Source: Chloroflexota bacterium (GTDB lineage: Bacteria; Chloroflexota; UBA5177; JANWHV01). From it: a stretch of DNA of 5,356 nt. The notes under the pieces are model-generated. The model did no database searches, was not told the DNA's origin, and saw only the letters and a list, made by a program, of their open reading frames with translations. The position numbers were made by a program, and so were the translations under genes. This document shows positions 1 to 5,307 of this stretch, in pieces. Numbering within the stretch: position 1 is the first letter of the stretch; the number at the start of each line of letters is the position of its first letter. The stretch covers positions 1 to 5,356 of the forward strand of contig JANWHV010000288.1 of the NCBI GenBank assembly GCA_025450255.1, in the 5' to 3' direction.

Positions 1-446
1 GCGGCGCCGCGAAGGCTCTCCTCGACTATGCCGGCAAGTTCTCCGGAACGTTTGTGGCCGGCGAGGCGCAAGCCAGACGTGACGTTGTCCTGAATCGACA
101 TGGTTGGGAATGGGTTTGGACGCTGGAAAACCATGCCGACCCGCCGGCGAACCAGCACCGGGTCGGCGCCTGGCGCGTAAATATCCTCGCCGTCAAGCAA
201 GACCCTGCCTTTGACCGTCGCGCCAGGCAAAACCTCGTGCATGCGGTTGAGGCAGCGCAACAGGGTTGACTTTCCGCAACCGGACGGTCCGATAATCGCG
301 GTCACCGCGCCAGGCTCGATGCGCAGGGTGACGTCCTTGACCGCGTGCTTGGCGCCATAGTACGCGTGAAGCGCCTCGATATACATCGACCTGGACGTAC
401 CCCTGGCGATGCCGCCGGTTGGCCTGGACGCTATGTCACTGCTCAT
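1..446 (-). CDS. pstB: Phosphate ABC transporter ATP-binding protein PstB (3' part cut by window edge)
   Basis: This is the cytoplasmic ATPase that powers phosphate import through the PstC-PstA channel. The visible 148 residues cover a little over half of a usual PstB (about 250-260). A Walker A motif GPSGCGKST lies at residues 53-61, followed by LLRCLNRM, which is typical of PstB. The Q-loop is within FQRPNPFP (Q108), and the PNPFP string followed by MSIQDNV is a PstB hallmark that separates it from other ABC ATPases. The signature motif, Walker B and switch histidine would lie beyond the window. The ATG at 446 is chosen because GGAAGG sits 7 bases upstream. This gives about 20 residues before the conserved [10 protein letters not shown] start of the domain; the in-frame ATG at 386 (residue 21) is a possible shorter start with a weaker ribosome site. 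The gene begins 4 bases after the pstA stop, so it is the last visible gene of the pst operon. A phoU gene often follows but cannot be seen. Confidence 0.96.
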   Translation of the reverse strand, partial: MSSDIASRPTGGIARGTSRSMYIEALHAYYGAKHAVKDVTLRIEPGAVTAIIGPSGCGKSTLLRCLNRMHEVLPGATVKGRVLLDGEDIYAPGADPVLVRRRVGMVFQRPNPFPTMSIQDNVTSGLRLAGHKRSGELAGIVEESLRGA

Positions 447-450
447 GTGC

Positions 451-1338
451 CTACCTTCCGACCCCCGACCGGCTCGCGGCGATGGCCCTGGCGCCGAGAT
501 TCAGCACCACGACAAACAAGAACAACAGGAGTACGCCGGCGTATCCAACCGGATAATCCAGCGATGGATCCTGCGGATTGATAAAGTTCTGAAAGATTTG
601 CAGCGGCAGCGCGGGTGACGGCTGGTCCCAGCCTACAAAGCCGTTTGAGTTGCCCAGCACGGTAAAGATCAGCGGCGCGGTTTCGCCGGCCACGCGGGCG
701 ATGCCGAGGATAACTCCGGTGATAATGCCGCTAATCGCGGTGGGCACGATCACGCTGACAATTGTCCGCCACCGGCTCACGCCAAGCGCCAGCCCGGCTT
801 CGCGGAGTGAATCAGGGACGAGTAGGATGACGGCTTCGGTCGACCGGGTAACAGTTGGGAACATGAGCAAGCCCAGGGCAAGGCCGCCCGCGAACGGCGT
901 GTAATGGTGCGTGGCCAGCACCACGATGCTATAGGCGACGATACCGGCCACGATGCTCGGCAGGCCGGCCAAAACGTCGGTGACGAAGCGGACCAGATTG
1001 CCGAAACCGCCGCGGCCAAACTCGGCCAGATAGATGCCGGAAAGGATGCCGATCGGTAAGCCCACCGCGCAGGCCAGGCCCACCAGTATCGCCGTGCCCT
1101 TGAGCCCATCGAGCAACGCGCCGCCCTCAGGTGATTGTTGGGTCAAAATGCCGGGGAAACCGCCGACCAGGGTCGGCCAGCCCTGCTGCACGACGTAGGC
1201 GCCGACCGCAAACAAAGGCACGAGCGCGATCGCGGCGCACAAGACCAGGAATCCGGTCATAATCCGATTGACGGCGATTCTGCGGCGGTAATTATGCCGT
1301 AGCACTGAATCGATCTGGGGGGCGCGTGCCGAGGCCAT
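451..1338 (-). CDS. pstA: Phosphate ABC transporter permease PstA
   Basis: PstA is one of two inner-membrane permease subunits of the PstSCAB phosphate importer. The 295-residue product is of usual family length. Hydrophobic segments at about 27-50, 80-104, 119-143, 150-172, 197-213 and 266-287 fit six membrane helices. The cytoplasmic EAA loop that contacts the ATPase is at 180-204 ([12 protein letters not shown] and following). It is followed by [15 protein letters not shown] at 212-226, a conserved PstA string. The N-terminus carries a basic stretch (RRR at 18-20) consistent with the positive-inside rule. The ATG overlaps the pstC stop by one base (TGATG), which argues for translational coupling and equal amounts of the two permeases. 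Its ribosome site would be the weak GGCGGTGG run in the end of pstC. PstA is distinguished from PstC by the ARVAGETAP form of the motif and by gene order. No broken or missing region is seen. Confidence 0.96.
   Translation of the reverse strand: MASARAPQIDSVLRHNYRRRIAVNRIMTGFLVLCAAIALVPLFAVGAYVVQQGWPTLVGGFPGILTQQSPEGGALLDGLKGTAILVGLACAVGLPIGILSGIYLAEFGRGGFGNLVRFVTDVLAGLPSIVAGIVAYSIVVLATHHYTPFAGGLALGLLMFPTVTRSTEAVILLVPDSLREAGLALGVSRWRTIVSVIVPTAISGIITGVILGIARVAGETAPLIFTVLGNSNGFVGWDQPSPALPLQIFQNFINPQDPSLDYPVGYAGVLLLFLFVVVLNLGARAIAASRSGVGR
454..459 (-). promoter_or_regulatory. Ribosome binding site of pstB
   Basis: GGAAGG on the minus strand lies 7 bases before the ATG at 446 and inside the last codons of pstA. 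It supports the upstream ATG over the internal ATG at 386. Its position within the pstA reading frame suggests coupling of pstB translation to pstA. Confidence 0.6.
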
Positions 1339-2315
1339 CAGGCCACCGCCGTGTTGCCGCGTGAGACTGACCAGACCAGCAGGCGGGCGAGCGCGTTGAG
1401 CGCTACCGAGACGAGCAGCAGAATCAAGCCGAGCTCGAAAAGCGCGGAAAGCTCAAGGTCGGACGCCTCGCTCAAGTTGTTGGCGATTTTACTGGCAAGC
1501 GTATCGGCGCTATGGAACATGTTTGGCCCGAGGTATCCGGCGTTACCGATAACCATGGTCACGGCCAGAGTCTCGCCGACGGCTCGACCCAGGGCCAGGA
1601 TCAGGGCGCCAATGATGCCGGGCCGGGCGTAGGGGAGCACAACAATCCAGATCATCTCCCAGCGTGTCGCGCCCAGCGCCAGCATGGCTTCGCGCTGGCT
1701 GTCTGGGACGACCCGAATCACTTCGCGCGAAATCGCGGCGACGGTCGGGACAATCATGACCGCCAGCACGAGTGACGCGGTGAGCAGGCTGCGTCCCGCC
1801 CCGGAATCCTCGGCGAAAAACGGCGTCCAGCCAAGGATTTTGCTCAGGAAGGGGTCCACGTGACTCTGCATGATCGGAATCAGGACGAAAATGCCCCATA
1901 CGCCATAGACGACGCTGGGGATAGCTGCCAGGAGTTCGACCAGGATGGCGACCGGGGTACGGAACCAACTCGGCAAGTGGAGCTCGACCAGCAGCAACGA
2001 GATCCCCACGCCGACGATGCCGGCGAAGAACAGGGCAATCAGCGAGGTGGCGATGGTGCCAAAGATGAATGGCCGCGCCCCGAAAGCGAATGTGATGTTC
2101 GGGTCCCAGACGTCGCCGGTGAAGAAGCCGAAGCCGTAACGGGTGAGGGTCGTGCGCGCGTTGTAGATCAGGGTTGCCACCATCAGCACGGCAACGCCAA
2201 GCACGACCAACGCGAATACCGTGGTCGCGCCCTTGAAAATGATGTCGCCGTTGATTATGCCCCGTCGTCTATGCGTTGCCGCGGTGCTCGTGGCCGCGAT
2301 CGCTCGTGAAGCCAC
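1338..2315 (-). CDS. pstC: Phosphate ABC transporter permease PstC
   Basis: PstC pairs with PstA to form the transmembrane phosphate channel. From the GTG at 2315 the product has 325 residues, close to the usual 300-340. Hydrophobic segments lie at about 26-50, 84-110, 122-149, 177-194, 232-255 and 291-315. The EAA loop is at 209-230 (EAMLALGATRW and following), and GRAVGETLAVTMVIGN at 243-258 is a characteristic PstC string. AAIPSVVYGVWG at 130-141 is also typical. Start choice is uncertain: GTG 2315 has AGGAG 10 bases upstream, the strongest ribosome site here. ATG 2348 (11 residues longer) has only a GGTAGAG-like site, and GTG 2375 (20 residues longer) has none and lies only 10 bases from the inverted repeat at 2386-2438. 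The extra N-terminal residues are basic and polar and add no family feature. The last base of the stop is shared with the pstA ATG. Confidence 0.94.
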   Translation of the reverse strand: MASRAIAATSTAATHRRRGIINGDIIFKGATTVFALVVLGVAVLMVATLIYNARTTLTRYGFGFFTGDVWDPNITFAFGARPFIFGTIATSLIALFFAGIVGVGISLLLVELHLPSWFRTPVAILVELLAAIPSVVYGVWGIFVLIPIMQSHVDPFLSKILGWTPFFAEDSGAGRSLLTASLVLAVMIVPTVAAISREVIRVVPDSQREAMLALGATRWEMIWIVVLPYARPGIIGALILALGRAVGETLAVTMVIGNAGYLGPNMFHSADTLASKIANNLSEASDLELSALFELGLILLLVSVALNALARLLVWSVSRGNTAVA

Positions 2316-2325
2316 TCGATTTTCG

Positions 2326-2330
2326 CTCCT
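2326..2330 (-). promoter_or_regulatory. Ribosome binding site favouring the GTG 2315 start of pstC
   Basis: AGGAG on the minus strand, 10 bases before GTG 2315. It lies inside the reading frame if the longer ATG 2348 or GTG 2375 starts are used. It is the only canonical Shine-Dalgarno match near any pstC start candidate, which is why the shorter form was preferred. Confidence 0.5.
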
Positions 2331-2385
2331 ATCACGCCGTGGGGTCATCGGTGCTCTACCACGAACAGCCCGCACGACGTTGAGA

Positions 2386-2438
2386 CCGGCATGAAGACGC
2401 CCCGCCGCATGTTCGCGCGCGAAGCGTCTTCATGCCGG
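2386..2438 (-). repeat. Perfect 15-bp inverted repeat between pstS and pstC (likely mRNA hairpin)
   Basis: The arms at 2386-2400 (CCGGCATGAAGACGC) and 2424-2438 are exact reverse complements, separated by 23 bases. The loop itself ends in a 12-base palindrome, TTCGCGCGCGAA (2412-2423). In the pst transcript the stem starts 9 bases after the pstS stop codon. No run of U follows the 3' arm, so it is not a classical intrinsic terminator. Its place after the binding-protein gene and before the permease genes resembles the stem-loops of many binding-protein transporter operons that protect the first gene's mRNA from 3' decay or partly attenuate downstream transcription. That function is inferred; the repeat is seen directly. 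Confidence 0.85.
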
Positions 2439-2447
2439 CGCGTGAAC

Positions 2448-3545
2448 TCAGTACAGTGATTTGCCGTTGAAGGTGACAGCCTTGATTTTCGCCTCGTCAA
2501 GCTTTACCAGGTTGACAGGAAGGGCCGCGTAGCGAAGCTGACCGGACGATGTGTAGCTCTGGCCTTGATGGATAGTCCACCACAGAAAGTGCAGGAGAGC
2601 GTAATACTTGGCCTGGTTTGGGGCGTGCTGGTGGATGAGCGCCCAGGTGAAGCCGGTAATAGGGTCCGAAGCCGCGCCCGGAGCGTTGACGATGAGGGCG
2701 CGCAGATCGCCTGGGAGGGTGCCCGCGTTCGCCGCGTCCGCTGCCGCGCCGGCCGTGCTCGGCAGTACGAATTTTCCCGCCTTATTCTGGATCGCGATGA
2801 CGGGCAGGCCGCGCTGCAGTGCGTACGACAGCTCGACATAGCCGATGCCGCCCGGAGATTGGCTTACAATGGATGCCACGCCGGAGGTGCCCTTGCCGCC
2901 CTGCCCACCAGGGAAATTGACAATCGTTCCGGCGCCGGCGCCGCTCTTGAAATCAGAACTTACCGCGCTCAGGTAGTTGGTGAAGATAAAGGTCGTGCCG
3001 CTGCCGTCGGCGCGATGGGCGGGGACGATCGTGGTGTTGGGCAGGGACACACCGGGGTTCAACGCCGAGATCGCCTTGTCGCTCCAATTGGTGATTTTGC
3101 CGAGATAGATCTGAGCGAGGGTCGGACCATCGAGCTTGAGGTCGCCTTTAAAGCCCGGCAGGTTATAGGTAATTGCAACGGGGCCGAGGGCGATCGGGAT
3201 GTGCAGCACGTCGCCGCCCGCCGCCTTGATCTGGTCGTCGGTCATGAATCCGTCGCTGCCGGCAAAATCGACCAAGCCGGCGGTGAACGCCTTGATGCCG
3301 GCGCCGCTGCCGGTGCCCTGATAATTGATCGCACTGTTCTTGTCGACCGACTGGTGGAAGACGAATGTCCAGCGGGCCATGAGCGGCTGCACGAACGTTG
3401 AGCCCTGGCCATTGAGAAACAGCGTGGAATCGGCACGAGTACGCGCCCGCGCGGCGGGCGCGGCGGCGCCGATGCCGGCTGAGATGCTCAAGCCTACCGC
3501 GAGAAGCGTCCTGGCAAGACGGCCGCGGCGCGAACGTACTTCCAT
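2448..3545 (-). CDS. pstS: Phosphate-binding protein PstS, exported
   Basis: PstS captures inorganic phosphate outside the membrane and delivers it to PstC-PstA. From ATG 3545 the product has 365 residues. A signal peptide is evident: basic SRRGRLAR at 5-12, a hydrophobic stretch at about 13-30, and a likely cleavage after ARA at about residue 34. There is no cysteine in the protein, so it is not a lipoprotein. Residues matching the known phosphate ligands of E. coli PstS are present: S49-T50-F51 in GQGSTF, S80 in YQGTGSG, S97-D98 in FAGSD, and R178, S182, G183, T184 in RADGSGTTF. IYLGKITNWSD, GGIGYVELSYA and the C-terminal GKSLY also match the family. Start choice is open: AGGAGG at 3558-3563 is 12 bases from ATG 3545 but only 3 from the GTG at 3554, which would add three residues. 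The gene leads the operon, has a Pho box upstream and the inverted repeat after its stop. Confidence 0.96.
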   Translation of the reverse strand: MEVRSRRGRLARTLLAVGLSISAGIGAAAPAARARTRADSTLFLNGQGSTFVQPLMARWTFVFHQSVDKNSAINYQGTGSGAGIKAFTAGLVDFAGSDGFMTDDQIKAAGGDVLHIPIALGPVAITYNLPGFKGDLKLDGPTLAQIYLGKITNWSDKAISALNPGVSLPNTTIVPAHRADGSGTTFIFTNYLSAVSSDFKSGAGAGTIVNFPGGQGGKGTSGVASIVSQSPGGIGYVELSYALQRGLPVIAIQNKAGKFVLPSTAGAAADAANAGTLPGDLRALIVNAPGAASDPITGFTWALIHQHAPNQAKYYALLHFLWWTIHQGQSYTSSGQLRYAALPVNLVKLDEAKIKAVTFNGKSLY

Positions 3546-3557
3546 GTTGGACACGAA

Positions 3558-3563
3558 CCTCCT
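3558..3563 (-). promoter_or_regulatory. Ribosome binding site of pstS, awkwardly spaced to two starts
   Basis: A full AGGAGG on the minus strand. It is 3 bases from GTG 3554 (shorter than usual) and 12 bases from ATG 3545 (longer than usual). Neither spacing is ideal, so the N-terminus is uncertain by three residues; the signal peptide is unaffected. Confidence 0.7.
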
Positions 3564-3604
3564 GAACTACCGCAAAGGATCACGCTGTAACCGTAGCAGT
3601 CCAG

Positions 3605-3643
3605 GTTTAAACGCCAGTTAAAGGGTTGTTAATGGCATGTTAA
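3605..3643 (-). promoter_or_regulatory. Pho box: four 11-bp spaced TTAACA-like direct repeats upstream of pstS
   Basis: Read on the minus strand towards pstS, the hexamers are TTAACA (3643-3638), TTAACA (3632-3627), TTAACT (3621-3616) and TTAAAC (3610-3605), each separated by exactly 5 bases. This fits the known recognition pattern of PhoP of Bacillus (TT[ACT]A[CT]A repeats at 11 bp), and resembles the cyanobacterial and PhoB Pho boxes, which also use 11-bp units. The last repeat ends about 50-60 bases before the pstS start. A weak -10 candidate, TACGGT (3595-3590), starts 10 bases downstream of the last repeat; a Pho box often takes the place of the -35 element. The inferred role is activation of pstSCAB by a phosphorylated OmpR-type regulator under phosphate limitation. 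The regulator gene is not in the window. Confidence 0.85.
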
Positions 3644-3655
3644 AAGATTGGGCAT

Positions 3656-3715
3656 TGCCGAACAGTGTAGAGGCATACCCACCAGAGTAAACGTGGTGCT
3701 GAGCCGTGCCGAACA
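3656..3715 (+). repeat. Two copies of the 9-base repeat TGCCGAACA
   Basis: TGCCGAACA occurs at 3656-3664 and 3707-3715, 51 bases apart, between the Pho box and the promoter candidate of the plus-strand gene. The copies are exact, but this short a repeat can arise by chance. It could be an operator pair or a remnant; no function is assigned. Confidence 0.35.
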
Positions 3716-3745
3716 TTGCAGAAAAGTACGTAGTTCGTGCAAAAT
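3716..3745 (+). promoter_or_regulatory. Candidate sigma70-type promoter for the plus-strand accessory gene
   Basis: TTGCAG (3716-3721) and CAAAAT (3740-3745) are separated by 18 bases. Each matches four of six consensus positions (TTGACA, TATAAT). If used, the transcript would start near 3752 and carry a leader of about 105-110 bases before the ATG at 3860. Support is moderate to weak because both boxes are imperfect; it is the best pair I found in the region. Confidence 0.3.
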
Positions 3746-3753
3746 CCGTGCAA
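3736..3753 (+). repeat. Direct repeat CGTGCAA x2 at 11-bp spacing over the -10 candidate
   Basis: CGTGCAA is found at 3736-3742 and again at 3747-3753, one helical turn apart on the same DNA face. The pair overlaps the CAAAAT -10 candidate and the expected transcription start. That position suits a repressor operator, but this is inference from two short copies only. Confidence 0.35.
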
Positions 3754-3792
3754 TGCGGCGGGCTTCGGATGTACGATCAGAAGTAATGAAGC

Positions 3793-3844
3793 GCGGGCCG
3801 AAACACGCTACCTACGTGCCGGCCCGCTCGCCCACTGAAGGCGA
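3793..3844 (+). promoter_or_regulatory. Two adjacent stem-loops in the leader before the accessory gene
   Basis: Stem 1 pairs GCGGGCCG (3793-3800) with CGGCCCGC (3820-3827), 8 perfect GC-rich pairs around a 19-base loop. Stem 2 follows directly, pairing TCGCC (3828-3832) with GGCGA (3840-3844) around a 7-base loop. The second stem ends one base before the GGAGG ribosome site (3846-3850) of the next gene. There is no U tract, so a terminator is unlikely. A translational control element or a protein-binding site is possible; the base pairing is seen, the function is not known. Confidence 0.5.
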
Positions 3845-3859
3845 TGGAGGCGCCCCGCA

Positions 3860-4780
3860 ATGGCTAACAAAAGTATAAAGGGAACGGCCGTAACGAACAG
3901 GCGTCCCTTGTCCGACGCGGAATGGAAAATCAAGCGAGCCACGATACTGGGTCATGCACATCGCAGCATCCTGTCAGCAGCCCCACCCAAATCGCATACT
4001 CTTGGCTACGGCGGCGACTACGAACACCCCGATTCTGATAGCCGGCAAAGGGCTGCGCGCCGTCATTTCCTAGTTGTAATTAACCATAGATATTCGGTAG
4101 TCATGGAGTCTCTATGGCACCACGTTTTTCCGGATTACCGACGTGTGCGCAAACCGGCCGATTCGCATGAGTATTATTTTTGGGAAGAGCAGGAAATCGA
4201 GGCGACGGCTTCAATCTGTGAAATTCCCAGTCTGCACTCATGGGCCGATCGGTTTTTCCTTAATACCCGTTGGGTGAAACAGTGTGCCATCAGCACGATG
4301 GCACGTTGGGTGAACTGGTCAAGCTCTACGCGATTCCCAGGCTACGAATATGACCTACCCCGTGCGTTACGCCATGGGTGGGATAGTATAGGAACGGCAT
4401 ATTTTCCTCCGCTGACAGACGATGAGGCGCGATTCAACGTGCCTGCACAATCAGGCTACCAGCCAGACAGAGAGTCTCGACAACAGGCGTGTTTCCGACT
4501 TCGTCAGGAATATGAGGCGCATTTGACGAGCCACTTGGATACCATCGAAGGTCTGATGGGGGAACGAGGCTGGACAAAGAAGAAGGAAACGCGTACCGCC
4601 GATCATTTCGACTGGGCGGCGGACTTCCAGGTAGGCGGGTTGGATTACTCTGAGATTGCCCGGCAACGGCACGTAGCACGCAAAACCGTCGTGGATGGTG
4701 TGAAGAGTCTGCTCGAAGACTTACTGGATCTATCGCCCCGCCCGTCGGCGCCGGGGCGGCGACCGAAAATTCCGAGTTAA
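3860..4780 (+). CDS. Hypothetical protein, 306 residues, possible C-terminal helix-turn-helix
   Basis: I do not recognise this family. The ATG has GGAGG 9 bases upstream, and the reading frame is open for 306 codons with no overlap to other genes, so it looks real. The protein is probably soluble: no signal peptide or membrane helix. It is rich in tryptophan (ten, many at 86-174) and in charged and aromatic residues. The N-terminal 20 residues are basic and probably flexible. A helical region around 203-240 (RESRQQACFRLRQEYEAHL onward) is followed by a segment at about 252-288 that reads as a helix-turn-helix: YSEIARQRHVARKTVVDGVK has the A-x-x-x spacing and turn of sigma-region-4-like or recombinase-like domains. 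The tail is basic and proline-rich. Base composition is lower in GC than the pst genes, suggesting a separate origin. A DNA-binding role in an element (regulator or replication-related) is inference only. Confidence 0.8.
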   Translation: MANKSIKGTAVTNRRPLSDAEWKIKRATILGHAHRSILSAAPPKSHTLGYGGDYEHPDSDSRQRAARRHFLVVINHRYSVVMESLWHHVFPDYRRVRKPADSHEYYFWEEQEIEATASICEIPSLHSWADRFFLNTRWVKQCAISTMARWVNWSSSTRFPGYEYDLPRALRHGWDSIGTAYFPPLTDDEARFNVPAQSGYQPDRESRQQACFRLRQEYEAHLTSHLDTIEGLMGERGWTKKKETRTADHFDWAADFQVGGLDYSEIARQRHVARKTVVDGVKSLLEDLLDLSPRPSAPGRRPKIPS

Positions 4781-4851
4781 ACGGAGTTTAGGGGGACCTC
4801 GCCTATCCTCCAATATATCTCGCCGCTACGCAGGCGTATGGTGTGGTTAGA

Positions 4852-4868
4852 GGCCGTGCTGAACGGCC
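4852..4868 (+). repeat. Small hairpin before the excisionase-like gene
   Basis: GGCCGT (4852-4857) pairs with ACGGCC (4863-4868) around a 5-base loop. The second arm is part of a 10-base palindrome, AACGGCCGTT (4862-4871). It lies in the 112-base gap between two accessory genes, 11 bases before the AGGAG ribosome site. No T run follows, so a terminator for the upstream gene is not supported. It might be an operator; it is weak as evidence on its own. Confidence 0.35.
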
Positions 4869-4892
4869 GTTAGCGCACCAGGAGTACCAGGT

Positions 4893-5102
4893 ATGGCAAC
4901 CCAAACCCCAGAACGCCTCGCGTACACACCTCACGAGGCCGCGTTCGCGCTGAATCTCGGCGAGAGCAAATTGCGCGAACTCTATCGGACGGGCCGCCTG
5001 AGCCACGTTGTCGTAGGTCGCAGAATTTTGATTCCTGTCGCCGCTGTACAGCGGTTCCTCAATGGCGAGCAGACCGGTTCCGCCAATGACCGTGCACGCT
5101 GA
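4893..5102 (+). CDS. Excisionase-family / MerR-like helix-turn-helix DNA-binding protein
   Basis: A 69-residue protein made almost wholly of one domain. YTPHEAAFALNLGESKLRELY (from residue 10) is the helix-turn-helix, and the following GRLSHVVVGRRILIPVAAVQRFLN forms the wing and last helix. The string GRL-x(4)-VGRR-x-x-IP with a final helix ending RFL is the hallmark of the HTH_17 (excisionase DNA-binding) family. Such proteins serve as recombination directionality factors or as small regulators on plasmids, prophages and integrative elements. Sequence alone does not say which. The ATG has AGGAG 8 bases upstream (4880-4884), which supports this start well. The stop is followed by an overlapping gene in another frame, so it probably belongs to a small operon with the downstream genes. 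No integrase is in view to pair with it. Confidence 0.85.
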   Translation: MATQTPERLAYTPHEAAFALNLGESKLRELYRTGRLSHVVVGRRILIPVAAVQRFLNGEQTGSANDRAR

Positions 5103-5307
5103 TCGCCTCGGCGATTCAACCGAACGCACACCCATCTACCACAATGGCAATAAACGCGAACCATACCCCCATCAGCCGCCCACACAACACGAACTCGACG
5201 CGCTCGAGGCCGCCGGCTACTACATTGAGCCGGCCGATACGTTCGAGGCGCGGGCGATTCTCGCCAGAATTGAAATCGAGGAGCAGGGCGGACTATGGCG
5301 GACCTAA
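5086..5307 (+). CDS. Small hypothetical protein overlapping the excisionase-like gene
   Basis: A 73-residue product from ATG 5086, overlapping the previous gene by 17 bases; an ATG at 5062 would add eight residues and lengthen the overlap. Neither start has a clear ribosome site, so translation may depend on coupling to the upstream gene. The protein is hydrophilic, with a histidine- and proline-containing N-terminal half and a C-terminal acidic helix-like part (HELDALEAAGYYIEPADTFE and following) rich in Glu, Ala and Ile. No known motif, signal or membrane segment is seen. It overlaps the next gene by 13 bases. The close packing and continued openness of the frame up to that gene's start argue for a real gene, but the family is unknown. 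Confidence 0.6.
   Translation: MTVHADRLGDSTERTPIYHNGNKREPYPHQPPTQHELDALEAAGYYIEPADTFEARAILARIEIEEQGGLWRT

Noticed and set aside
54..618. Several plus-strand frames over pstB and the end of pstA
   Set aside because: All are opposite the strongly conserved pstB and pstA reading frames and have no family features.
1860..2309. Plus-strand open frame of 149 codons opposite pstC
   Set aside because: It is antisense to the transmembrane part of pstC. The product is Asp-, Gln- and Arg-rich low-complexity sequence with no ribosome site or motif.
2386..2438. Reading the inverted repeat as an intrinsic terminator of pstS
   Set aside because: The stem is strong but no U-rich stretch follows in the direction of transcription, and pstC-pstA-pstB would then need their own promoter, which I could not find between 2316 and 2385.
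2565..3401. Long plus-strand open frame (278 codons) opposite pstS
   Set aside because: It lies wholly antisense to a clear pstS gene with its conserved ligand residues. The translation is rich in Arg, Ala, Gly and Asp without any domain, as expected for the opposite strand of GC-rich coding DNA.
3605..3643. Reading the 11-bp periodic repeats as a CRISPR-like array
   Set aside because: The units are only 6 bases with 5-base gaps, far too short for CRISPR repeats and spacers, and they fit a Pho box in both sequence and position.
3648..3878. Plus-strand open frame of 76 codons in the divergent intergenic region
   Set aside because: It runs through the promoter candidate, repeats and stem-loops, overlaps the start of the 306-residue gene, lacks a ribosome site, and its arginine-rich translation has no recognisable feature.
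4803..5135. Minus-strand open frame of 110 codons opposite the excisionase-like gene
   Set aside because: The plus-strand gene has a clear HTH_17 domain and a good ribosome site; the minus-strand product shows neither.
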